Origin: Siphonodentalium dalli
Lineage: Eukaryota; Mollusca; Scaphopoda; Gadilida; Siphonodentaliidae
DNA: 64,000 nt
Reading direction: 5' to 3'
Assembly (NCBI GenBank): GCA_032622095.1
Contig: CP136061.1
Location: 253,281,582 to 253,345,581 of the forward strand
Position numbers and translations under genes: made by a program. The notes beneath the pieces are model-generated. The model did not search any database, was not told the DNA's origin, and worked only from the letters and a program-made list of their open reading frames with translations. How positions within the stretch are numbered: position 1 is the stretch's first letter; every line of letters starts with the position of its first letter. This document shows, in pieces, positions 45,658 through 55,652 of the stretch.

Positions 45658-46006
45658 CTGCATCACTTATTGTAACATTGCTGTCCGAGTCCGTTGCGTC
45701 CGGATCTGGTCCGGCATCTGGTGGACTCATTCCATCTGGTGGACTATTTACTCCATCTCGTGGAGACATCAACGCCATACAATATTCAGTCAGTGTCTGA
45801 AGCTTAGTTGCCAATAGAGTGTCCCATATTGTGTCATTTTCTGCAATTTGGATTGTTGTCCCCGCTGACACATTGTGCTGCTGTGATAACGCTGGGTCTG
45901 TTATTACAAGCGTACAATCAGGACTAGATGCGTCTGTAAGAAGGTTGCTACATGTAATTAGGACAGCCACGAACGCCCACGAACCAGTGGCAACTTGCTT
46001 CATCAT
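45658..46006 (-). CDS. GPCR exon 1: signal peptide and extracellular N-terminus
   Basis: 116 codons plus one base, starting ATGATG at 46006. Residues 1-27 form a signal peptide with a hydrophobic core (SWAFVAVLITCSNLL). Then follow N-glycosylation sequons (NVS, NDT, NVT) and a proline/aspartate-rich stretch. The exon ends GATGCAG before GTATGTA, an excellent donor, phase 1. Exon 2 at 44257 starts in the matching phase; the summed length is divisible by three. The cleaved N-terminal domain has two cysteines (31 and 76) and no recognised domain. Without splicing the frame continues to 45572. Confidence 0.75.
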
Positions 46007-46445
46007 TCTAACTTGTTACTAAACCTGTAATGATAGAGGTTGGTATATATTAATATAGCAGCCACGAACAACCACGAACCAGTGGCAAGTTGCTTATCAT
46101 TGTAATTTATTAATAAACCTGTAATGATAGAGGTTGGTATATGTAAATATAGCAGCCGCGAACGCCCACGAACCAGCGGCAAATTGCTTATCATTCTACT
46201 TTGTTAATACAACTGTAACGATAGAGGTTGGTATATATATGTAAATATAGCAGCCGCGAACGCCCACGAACCAGTAGCAAATTGCTTCAACATTCTAATT
46301 TATTAATAAACCTGTAACGATAGAGGTTGGTACATGTAACTATAGCAGCTACGAACGCACACGAACGCACACGAACGCACACGAACTAGCGGCAAATTGC
46401 TTCATCATTCTACTTTGTTACTAAACCTGTAATGATAGAGGTATC
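46007..46445 (-). repeat. Tandem copies of the GPCR exon-1 start
   Basis: Units of about 95-115 bp repeat the 5' flank and first codons of exon 1. Each has CCTGTAATGATAGAGGTTGG, a TATA-rich stretch, AGCAGCCACGAACGCCCACG and AACCAGTGGCAACTTGCTTC with variations. Copies are near 46015-46110, 46110-46200, 46200-46310 and 46310-46430. At least the first has a base missing just after the ATG pair, shifting the frame. Confidence 0.85.
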
Positions 46446-46829
46446 GTGACTCGACTCGTTTTCGTGGTCATATAGGCCCTACATAAGATATGATCACGAA
46501 AACGAGCAGTCGCGAAATCTGATAGAATCGTACATTCACTTTCAATAGTACAGATTCTCTTAATCTGCCGCGGATTTCCCAAAAATTGTACTTTCATTGT
46601 CAATAGGATTCTCCGAATTTGTACTTTTACTTTTCATTTTTACCACGTAAAGCGACCTTAGTTGACACATATATATATATGACACACTGGCTGAGTCCAT
46701 GACAAATAGTTGAAATATAGCATTGCTTCTTTCATTTAATTAAAGCTCACCTCGTTAAAACGCATGTCAAACGTATTTGTTTACAAATGCATTGGGTGCG
46801 ACAATTTGCAGTAGGTCCCGATTTGCGGA
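46446..46829. other. Intergenic, upstream of the GPCR
   Basis: TCGTGACTCGACTCGTTTTC with GATCACGAAAACGAGCAGTCGCGA (46443-46518) is a local inverted repeat. No promoter could be assigned with confidence. Confidence 0.4.
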
Positions 46830-47625
46830 GGTAACTTTGCGGAAGCCCCCGAATTCGCGGATGCCTCTAAAATGGGTGATATATGTAGATTTTCATGAGG
46901 GAACGGGTGCGTATATGTCAATTGATACGTATTTTAAACAAATAACGACACGACCATCACAATAGAGGTCTAGCTGTTCTATCAATTATATATGCGCCGA
47001 GTTCACTTGGTGCAAATCAAACGGCGATAAATATTCTCGTGTGTCAGAAGGACTCCTTAAAGTTGTGAATAAGATGAAGAATATTTATTAGATGTTATTT
47101 ATTAAGTCAATCAAATAATGTTATTCATTAGCTATATATATATACACTCCCGGAGATTGCTGCGCGGGTATCCTGATCACGCAAATTAAATCGCGGAGGT
47201 CCCCTAAAATGGGCGAAATATGTTGATTTTAATGAGGGAACGGGTGCGAATATGTCAATTGATACGTATTTTAAACAAATAACGACACGATCATCATAAT
47301 AGAGGTCTGTTCTATCAATTATATATGCGCCGAGTTCACTTGGTGCAAATCAAACGGCGATAATTAAACATTCTCGTGTGCCAGAAGGACTCCTTAAAGT
47401 TGTGAATACGATGCAGAATATTTATTAGATGTTATTTAACAAGTCAAATAATAAAATTTGATTGACTTGTTAAATAACATCTAATAAATATTCTTAATCT
47501 TATTCACAACTAACTAATGAATAATATTATTTGATTGACTTGTTAAATAACATCTAATAGATATTCTTCATCTTATTCACAACTTTAAGGAGTCTTTCTG
47601 GCACACGAGAATATTATAGTCAATT
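46830..47625. repeat. Direct and inverted repeats of one unit
   Basis: TTATATATGCGCCGAGTTCACTTGGTGCAAATCAAACGG (in part) occurs at 46986 and 47319, with matching flanks of about 250 bp. The inner part (AAGGACTCCTTAAAGTTGTG, ATTTATTAGATGTTATTT) returns in inverse at 47460-47620, twice. The structure can fold into a large cruciform. Confidence 0.82.
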
Positions 47626-47849
47626 CAATGTCAAATCGCGCCTTTCGCCGGAAAGCAGATGGGAACAGCCCGGACGAAGTCGGGCCCACCAGCCAGTGTA
47701 ATAAAAAGCGAGACAGCTTGAAGAATGTATGTATAACACGAGAAACGGGAAAACGAGGTATATGGAAGTATCCAAATTTCCCACGTGGAATTTGAAAGCT
47801 AGATTATATTATAATTATACTATAATTTCTATTTATGGCTAATAATATG

Positions 47850-48223
47850 GCTGAATAGGTCACTCTCACCGGTTTTCTGTGATAAAGTTACCCAGGTTCC
47901 TGAAATTGTGATAAAGTTACCCAGGTTGGAGAAGAATATGATAAAGTTACCCAGGTTAATAATAGATCATGTTTAGCAACAAATTATGGATTTTTGTGAC
48001 GAACTACAGTACTAATATGTCTTAATTTATGCTTGATAAGGGCTATTACTTGCCAAAACTGAACAATATATCCCTCTGTCACTTTTAAATCGAGTTGATA
48101 TTGTGATATTTGCTTAACCTGGGTAACTTTATCACAATTCTCACCAACCTGGGTAACTTTACCACAAAATTAGGAACCTGGGTAACTTTATCACAGAAAA
48201 CCGGTGAGACTGAGCTATTCAGC
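47850..48223. mobile_element. MITE with three iteron-like repeats in each arm
   Basis: The ends GCTGAATAGG...CTCACCGGTTTTCTGTG and their inverse bound 374 bp. In each arm TGATAAAGTTACCCAGGTT is repeated three times with different short spacers (47881-47959, inverse 48116-48195). The interior is AT-rich and non-coding. Confidence 0.87.
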
Positions 48224-48715
48224 AATAATATGATCTTGGTGGCGTTACCATTTCTGACTATGGTTTTCTTGTTATTTACATGAGCGACTGTTAGCGACAG
48301 TTTTAATGTCATAAGCGACCGCAGTTGGTAGAGAATTCCCGATTACGTCAGGCACTTATAAATATATGTATCCGTTGTATAAACAACGAAACTCAGGACC
48401 ATTTATATTAATTATTTATTTCATATATCTGTCAAAGCAACATTTGTTCATAATTATTATCAGCAAATGAATGCAACATATTGCCAAGTATATCAAATCG
48501 ATAATGCTATATATTGTTTCTGCTTGTTACTAGTATCATGCTCAAACAGTTATACTCAAATTTATTGGTGACGATATTTAGTCATACCGCGGTATCATTT
48601 TCAATACCGTAGTCGGTATTAAAATCAGGATACCGTGAAGCTCTAGAACTTATGTAATCGAACCCGTAGATTCCGAAATTGCAATAAATAAATTCGCGCT
48701 AAAATGGCAGGTACG
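48224..48715. other. Intergenic, no gene supported
   Basis: ATACCGCGGTATC and ATACCGTAGTCGGTAT palindromes lie near 48584-48620. No gene was recognised. Confidence 0.4.
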
Positions 48716-48968
48716 ACCGGTCGGGATTTTTTTACCCTGTGCCAATGCATTCTCTTATATATGCGAGTCGACCATAGGTCGCCTCGCACATATAAGAGAA
48801 TGCATCGGCCTAACAATGTTTTATGATTTTTTTAAAATAAATGTTTCTTACAATTTTTAGGACATAAAATAAAAACCATCCATTACCCTGCAGGGAGCCC
48901 CACACATATATAGAATCATATAGAAGTGTGTCGTCTGCTCATGTTTGTCTGGGGCTCTGTATGGGTGA
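48716..48968 (+). mobile_element. MITE family A, left part only
   Basis: It matches 20060-20310, including the palindromic module (48741-48809) and CCATTACCCTGCAGGGAGCC, and stops after ATGGGTGAAATTAT. The right arm is missing. Confidence 0.82.
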
Positions 48969-49454
48969 AATTATTGGCCGCGGAGTTAATAAATAATGCC
49001 GACGACTTCTCTGTACGAGAGGTCTAGCTTTCTGGTTACAATACACCAAATGATTTACATAGGGCTCAGTGTTAACAAATCCCGCTGGCCTATATTCGCA
49101 GCAAAGCTTTGACCCTGCACGAGTATTTGAAATTAAAGAACGTCCTTTTAGACACACAGAAATGTGTACAAAAGTACTTGTTAGCGTGGTAGATCACACT
49201 GGAGCTTGACAAACGTCACACTACCCTTAAAATTGAGAAAAAAATGACATCGAAAAAAACACAAACACCTCCCATAAATTATTCGCCACTTGCACAGCCA
49301 TAACCATTTACTATGTGGTTATATTTGATGTTTCTCGACGGGAAACACATTTGTGCATTTTTTTCGTGCACTTTTCATCCATGTATCATTGACCATTCAA
49401 CTGCCAGATTTTTTTTATGCTGATCCTAGGGGAAATCACTCTACTAATTTGTAT

Positions 49455-49507
49455 TTGGTGTATTGTAACCTTCTTGGTCACAGTCGTTAGACCGGTTGGA
49501 CTTCGAC

Positions 49508-49538
<31 letters not shown>

Positions 49539-50093
49539 ACTCTGTCTATCTTGTTCTGTTACACTATACGTGCTCGCCCGCCCCTCAGAGGATTGTATCA
49601 TGATACAACCGCTCTGGGGGAGGATGCGGATGAAATTAGGTAAATCTCAAAAAGAACTGAGGAGTATAGTATAACGGTCGCGGTGTAAATATACACGTAT
49701 AAGGCCGATGAATTCTCTACACGAGAGGTCTAGATATCTTGGTCACAGTCGTTAGACCAGCTGGTATTTCCGGGTGCTGGTAACTCTCGGTGCGACTCCT
49801 GCACTTCCTATATCTTGTTCTGTTACATCGGGGGCTCGTCTAGGATCTGAACGCGGACCGGGGCCTCTAGTTTTGTTACACTGGGTCTGGGGAACTATGA
49901 ATGATGCGGCCACTGAGGGTGGGACTCGATGTGAGATTCGGTGTTGTTCGAGAGGTCTTGATCTCTTGGTCGCAGTCGTTAGACACTTTGTGTGATCACC
50001 GAAGTTAAACAACGTCGAGCTCGGTTAGTCCTGCATGGGATGGGTGACCGGCTGTCGATTCAGGGTGCTACCAACTTTCTGTGTGACTCCCGA

Positions 50094-50125
<32 letters not shown>
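49455..50125 (+). mobile_element. 5S-rRNA-derived SINE-like repeats
   Basis: 49994-50070 reads as the inner part of a 5S rRNA gene: GATCACCGAAGTTAAACAAC, GTCGAGCTCGGTTAGTC and CATGGGATGGGTGACCGG, covering the internal control region, then CAGGGTGCTA. It is followed by a non-5S tail and (CT)n. Related truncated units precede it: 49738-49830 has CGGGTGCTGGTAACTCTC and a GTGCGACTCC tail, and TTGGTCACAGTCGTTAGACC begins units at about 49472, 49739 and 49967. The 5' third of 5S is absent, so this is a 5S-derived retroposon or pseudogene array rather than a working 5S gene. Confidence 0.6.
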
Positions 50126-50128
<3 letters not shown>

Positions 50129-50363
50129 CTGTCACATGGTAAAATGTACATGTATCTCAAAATATAGCTACACGGAAGATTTCTGAACAAACTCGACGAT
50201 ATTGCACTGATTGAAAAATAACGTGTTTTGTTTGTAATATCTTTCTGTAAATTTTAGATCATTTCGTTTGTGCCAGTTAAATATGATCGTATGTAACATG
50301 ACGTAGTGGAGCAATCACAAATTATGTGATTCAATATTGCAATCATAGGATGATATATAGAGG

Positions 50364-50520
50364 ATATCTAGTGTTTTTGAGTGGATACCGAAAAATATGT
50401 CATGAGTGACCGAGACACATGTCTATTTTCGCGAGCGGCTTGCCGCGAGCGAAAGTAAACATTTGTCTCGGTCACGAATGACATATTTTTCGGTATCCAC
50501 TCAAAAAAACACTAGATATT
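50364..50520. repeat. Long near-perfect hairpin
   Basis: ATATCTAGTGTTTTTGAGTG, GATACCGAAAAATATGTCAT and GACCGAGACA pair with the second half through CACTAGATATT. The centre is CGCGAGCGGCTTGCCGCGAGCG. Stem about 65 bp. Confidence 0.9.
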
Positions 50521-52264
50521 CTTTTTATTATACGCATTTCCAAAGAAATTGACAATTTATGACAATAAATTATCTCACAATCGTCTTCAATCGATGCATC
50601 ATTTTTGATCAGTTTATCGCTGCCTGTTTACGCAATGCTACTTCACAATCCGCAGAATATAAAAATATAGTTCCCGTATTCTTCCCTTTATTTCCCACCA
50701 TAAATTATAACTGTAATACTACTAGTGAATATAATATAAATTAGAATATCACAATGGGTTCTTTCACTTTGTCCTTCGACACAAACTTAGAATGAGAAAT
50801 TAAACCGGCAACAGTACACCATGCAGGAAACACCGGCTCGAAATTGTGAACAATCAAGAAATTAAATCGCTCTCGCTGTCAATGACCCGAATACGTTTTA
50901 AACGGTTTGGATTTGCATTGAGGTCCATTTCATTTGTAACTTTATGATTCTGATAAACCTGGAAATAAACATTAACGGCTCCCTGAAATGTATTACCACT
51001 GAATACCGACTTCGCCAACATTCCGGAATTGTCACAAATTTCACCATGCATGACTTGGAAATGAGATCTCAACACAGGTATCTTTACACAGAGACTGTGA
51101 GTTGGTACGGCTGCATTTTCACTGCTTTCAGACTGAATTCTTAGAGAAACGTTGTTTATAGTTCTGTCATTGTCCGATAGAATATCTGATATTTGCCTAC
51201 TTTGTTCTGGATTTATTTTACTGTAATTCAGGAGGCTGTTAACATTCTTATGTCCTGACACCTGAATTATTTGGTGGACAGGTACACCTTCATCACACAA
51301 TGACTGCACAATGTGTTTCCTCACACTGTAAGCTGTTATTCGCTTGTCGGTTTCTTGTCCAGCATAAAAATTAACATATTCTTCATTATCCCATAGATGT
51401 TATTTAAGCCTATAATGCATATTTTTAACCACGATTTTCCCAGTTTCATCCACCCTTGATGGTTGATCGTCAAGAAATATGGTGAGTCAGGCGCGCACAT
51501 TTCAGCTGATCTCTTTTCTGCAAATAGCTGATATAAGGTGACAGGATCTTTCAATTTGTCTTCTACCGAATATGCTCTGGGTTTGACTTTCCTGACATCC
51601 CTTGGGTTTTCTCCAGTTCTCGTTTTCGGTTGTCGCTCTTGGGTATATATGGCATATTTCCTGCCACCTCATATTCTCTTACTTCAACGTCACCCCATCT
51701 CAGTGAGTAAGTTTCTTGGCCGTTCGCATGCGGAAATGTAGCGTTGAATTCAGCAGTGATTTTGGATTATGAGATCGAAGTACTTTTGCGGCAGACAGTG
51801 TATCTATGTCAGTTTGAGACAGTGGATCTGCAGCACGTGGCTTGTTTCCTCGACCCATATATTTTAACTGTTTCTGTTTGTGTTTTAGTGTTTGTCGGCA
51901 TTTGGCAAATCTGTGGTCAGTTATGAGTGACGCTTCATAGTTCTTACTTCCTAAATATCGATCAAAAGATGATATATAAGCGCGCAGTGTTGTTAGCTCA
52001 AATTCACAGCCGTCCTTCTTCCGCACCGACAACAGGAATTCAGAAATGAGTTCAGAAAGTTCATTCTTGTTTCGCCACTTTCCAAAGTATACAGGCTCAA
52101 TAACTTTAAGTCATACTCAGTTCTTTTTTTGTGTGTTCACATTCTGCTGCTCTTGGTTGATATTATCAACATCATCTCCAGACATTTTGACAAACCTCAG
52201 ATTGTCCATTCTTCTCTGGCTTCCAACACTTTTGACAGAATGAGCTGAAGCTGAACTGACAGGG

Positions 52265-52694
52265 TTAACCCTTTACCCAACAGAAGGGCCCTGTGCCAAT
52301 GCATTCTCTTATATATGCGAGGCGACCATATGCATTCTCTTATATATGCGAGTCGACCATAGGTCGCCTCGCATATATAAGAGAATGCATTGGCTTAACA
52401 CATTAAAAATTAAAAAATTGTTAAAGAATGTAAGAAAAAATGGTAAAAAGTGTTACTTTTTATTTTTTTTAGGCCAATGCATTCTCTTATATATGCGAGG
52501 CGACCTATGGTCGACTCGCATATATAAGAGAATGCATTGGCACAGGGCATAACTGTATCTATCACAATGTGGTCAAGGAGCCGGTTCCAATGATATCCAT
52601 ATTTGTATGGTTCTATTGAGACAGACCGAAGATATTTTAGGCTGTTGAAGCTTTATTTGGCCGGTTTTGGCCGGTTTGTTGAGTAAAGGGTTAA
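52265..52694 (-). mobile_element. MITE family B, copy 1
   Basis: TTAACCCTTTACCCAACA and its inverse (ending GGGTTAA) bound 430 bp. It contains two palindromic modules (52294-52394, with an internal partial duplication, and 52473-52541) and GGCCGGTTTTGGCCGGTTTG near one end. The TTAA flanks suggest a TTAA target duplication. It lies opposite in orientation to the copy at 52814. Confidence 0.87.
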
Positions 52695-52813
52695 TGCCGT
52701 CGATTTAATCAAACAAAATGCTACTGCTAGGCCCAGGGTCCAACTCAGTTCCCCTTCCAGCATCACCAGCACAAGAAACTCTTCCCGTTTTTGACGAATC
52801 CTCATCAATCTCA

Positions 52814-53204
52814 TTAACCCTTTACCCAACAAACCGGCCAAAACCGGCCAAATACAGCCTAAAATATCTTCGGTCTGTCTCAATAGAACCATACAAATAT
52901 GGATATCATTGGAACCGGCTCCTTGACCACATTGTGGTAGTTACAGTTATGCCCTGTGCCAATGCATTATCTTATATATGCGAGTCGACCATAGGTCGCC
53001 TCGCATATATAAGAGAATGCATTGGCCTAAAAAAAATCTTTTTTTAACACTTTTTATAATTTTTTCTTACATTCTTTAACAATTTTATAATTTTTAATGT
53101 GTTAAGCCAATGCATTCTCTTATATATGCGAGGTGACCTATGGTCGACTCGCATATATAAGAGAATGCATTGGCACAGGGCCGTTCTGTTGGGTAAAGGG
53201 TTAA
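52814..53204 (+). mobile_element. MITE family B, copy 2
   Basis: Same ends and inner order as 62105-62504: AAACCGGCCAAAACCGGCC, AAAATATCTTCGGTCTGTCT, then two palindromic modules (52958-53026, 53106-53174) around a T-rich spacer. It is inserted in the recombinase pseudogene. Confidence 0.9.
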
Positions 53205-53295
53205 ACTGCTCAAGTGAAATTTCTTCATCTAATTGGAAATTTCCCCAAAGATAATCTACGGCGAGTGTTGAACGGCCTTCCATATTTTCCACTAA

Positions 53296-53927
53296 ACGAA
53301 AACAAGCAGACGTACCAAGTACAGAAGAGGAAAGATAACTCTACTGATGCGCGTGGATTTTGAGATATTCCGGTAGCGCATTGGTACACGCAAGTGAATC
53401 GGTCGCACGCGCAAGCTAGTATGTATATTCTTCTATATCCCCTTCTGGGTAATATCGATGTTTATATAAACGCGTTTTTGTTCTATAATTCACTGTTGAA
53501 CGTATAATGATGTTTTGTAGTACCACTACTGATATGATAACATGCCGGACATACAGAACGACCCGATACATGTATTTGAGAGTTGAAGCAAGAAAGATAA
53601 CCAGTTTAATAACGGGTTAAAAATAATTATTTATAAATACCGGTATCTCTTAAAGGGCTGTACAAAACTGAACGTCAGCCTCATGCAATTATATTATCCA
53701 AAATACAATCAGAACCAAACTACGATCTTGTAGCAAAGTTTCCAAAGGTCGGGTAAAAATGCATATGTATACCATGTGAGGAACATCTACAGTTGCATGT
53801 CGTCGCTCTGCACATGTTATGTTACTATATAAGTTTGCTGGTTAAATGAACAGAAAGCAAAGCGTGGAGTTAAAATAGATTCCAGTGTTTTCCGGATTGT
53901 TGTTCCGCTTTCGATGAATATAAATGA
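53296..53927. other. Intergenic, no gene supported
   Basis: No repeat or gene was recognised between the recombinase remnant and the next minisatellite. Confidence 0.35.
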
Positions 53928-54235
53928 GCCGCATAGCAACTGTTCGGGGCCACATAGCAACTGTTCGGGGCCGCATATCAACTGTTCGGGGCCGCATAGC
54001 AACTGTTCGGGCCGCATAGCAACTGTTCGGGGCCGCATAGCAACTGTTCGGGGCCGCATAGCAAGTGTTCGAGGCCACATAGCAACTGTTCGGGCCGCAT
54101 AGCAACTGTTCGGGACCGCATAGCAACTGTTCGAGGCAACATATCAACTGTTCGGGGCAGCATATAAACTATTCGGGGCTACATGGCAACTGTTCGGGGC
54201 CGCATGACACCTGTTCGGGGCCGCATACTGTGTTC
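53928..54235. repeat. 21-bp minisatellite
   Basis: About 14 copies of CCGCATAGCAACTGTTCGGGG with 20-21-bp spacing. The long frames on both strands are artefacts. Confidence 0.94.
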
Positions 54236-55495
54236 GAAGTCCTATTCCTTATGACTTCAATGCGTCTTTGTGGAACATATGTTTGTGGAAAGTTACAAGT
54301 ATTTCAGTAATTCATTGACCTATTTCGATGGCGAGAAACATTCAAAAAGCAAACATCATTAGTTATAGTTCGGAGCGCAAATCGCCAAGTCTTCAAATAA
54401 TCGTAAATATTTAACCGAACAGTATTGAAATTCGTGGAGCACGGGGCGATTCTGGGAACGTGGCACATGGTTATAGATGTAGCAATATATATACACAATT
54501 TTCAGCGATTTTGGCCAACTTGGGAGGGGGTACTATACTTCAAATCTATGCTGAGCAATTATCTTTGGCATATTCATGTATATGTCCAAACAAGCATGTT
54601 TCAACTTCCACATAAATGATAGGTGAAAACAAATGTTTGTACTTTGGTTGGTTCGTACAATTTATCAATGAGTTATATGCCCTTTGGATTGCACACACAT
54701 AACGCCCAATTTGACATAGTATGTATACTAAAATTGACCATTTTCAACCCAGAAGTAGACCATGACAGAGCCAATGTCAGTAAATAATTATAAGCCGATA
54801 GAGCTATGGTATACCTGAGAATTTCAGAATATTGACTTGTCAGCGCAGATCAGGGGAGAGAACTCTGACTATTTTCCTGTAACCTTAACACACAGAGTTG
54901 GCCTGAACTGAATACGAAAATAAAGTTACACATTTTTCGCTTTTTTGCAAACACTTACAGTTTTGTAAAATAGTTACACATCAAACCAGAAATGTAACAC
55001 GGACTGCACTGGCTGTTAGCCTGTTATGCTCCCCATGTACTTATTTTTCTATTTTTCAGCCCTCCTACAACGAGTGAAATTGTACATATTACCATTACTA
55101 CATGTACTACCATAATACAAGTTTGTGATCTAGAAGCGTATCCAAAAGAAATTCGCGAATGTTGCATTCATGATATTCCGTGCCAACAATTTGTGACGTC
55201 TTGTTCGTGTTACGGTCCAATTGGCAGTTGACAAAACAGCGAACATGATTTAGTGTAACACAGACGGGTTATATCAATATAATGTTACAAAACCATCTAC
55301 TCGACATCATGCGTTGTTACTATAAAAACCACTTAAGAGCTCGCCGAAATTGTCGGTCGATATCCTGAAGACACCCGGAACTATCTCGATTTAACGACTT
55401 TCGATTCAACGTCCGATTTGCTGCGTCCATACGTATAAGAATATAAGTACATGTAGATGGCGCTTTGTCATTATATCTCGTCAATAAACCTGAAT
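54236..55495. other. Intergenic, no gene supported
   Basis: GCTCCCCATGTACTTATTTTTC (55028) recurs near 55893 as GCTCCCCATATACTTATTTTTC. Frames are short and without motif. Confidence 0.4.
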
Positions 55496-55499
55496 CGAC

Positions 55500-55652
55500 A
55501 GACACACATGTAACCTGTAATGGTATACACACATGTAACCTGTAATGGTATACATATATGTAACATATAGTGGTATATACAAATGTAACCTGTAATGGTA
55601 TACATACATGTAACATGTAATGGTATACACACATGTAACCTGTAATGGTAGG
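55500..55652. repeat. 25-bp tandem repeat
   Basis: Six copies of ACATGTAACCTGTAATGGTA plus TACAC-type linkers at 25-bp spacing. Three overlapping repeat frames exist; none is a gene. Confidence 0.92.

Larger units (their letters stand above)
50854..53295 (-). pseudogene. Crypton-type tyrosine recombinase (DUF3504-like), decayed and MITE-interrupted
   Basis: The minus-strand pieces read in order. A short N-terminal piece lies at 53205-53292; then come two MITEs; then a piece with stops (52050-52260). Next is 51700-52032 (VRKKDGCEFELTTLRAYISS, FDRYLGSKNYEASLI), followed by 51336-51554 (DPVTLYQLFAEKRSAEM, SPYFLTI). The last, 50854-51324, carries the catalytic C-terminus with VRKHIVQSL and VSGHKNVNSLLNY (GH and Y boxes). 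Frameshifts near 51330 and 51560-51700 and stops near 52110-52120 break it. YSVR replaces the usual HSLR before the helix. Cryptons excise and insert by tyrosine recombination; relatives were domesticated in animals (QRICH1, ZMYM). Here the breaks argue for a dead copy. Confidence 0.75.

Noticed and set aside
49994-50070. Functional 5S rRNA gene
   Set aside because: The 5' third is missing and a non-5S tail with (CT)n follows.
53817-54163. Repetitive ORFs of CGPEQLL and MRPRTVA type
   Set aside because: Translation of the 21-bp minisatellite.
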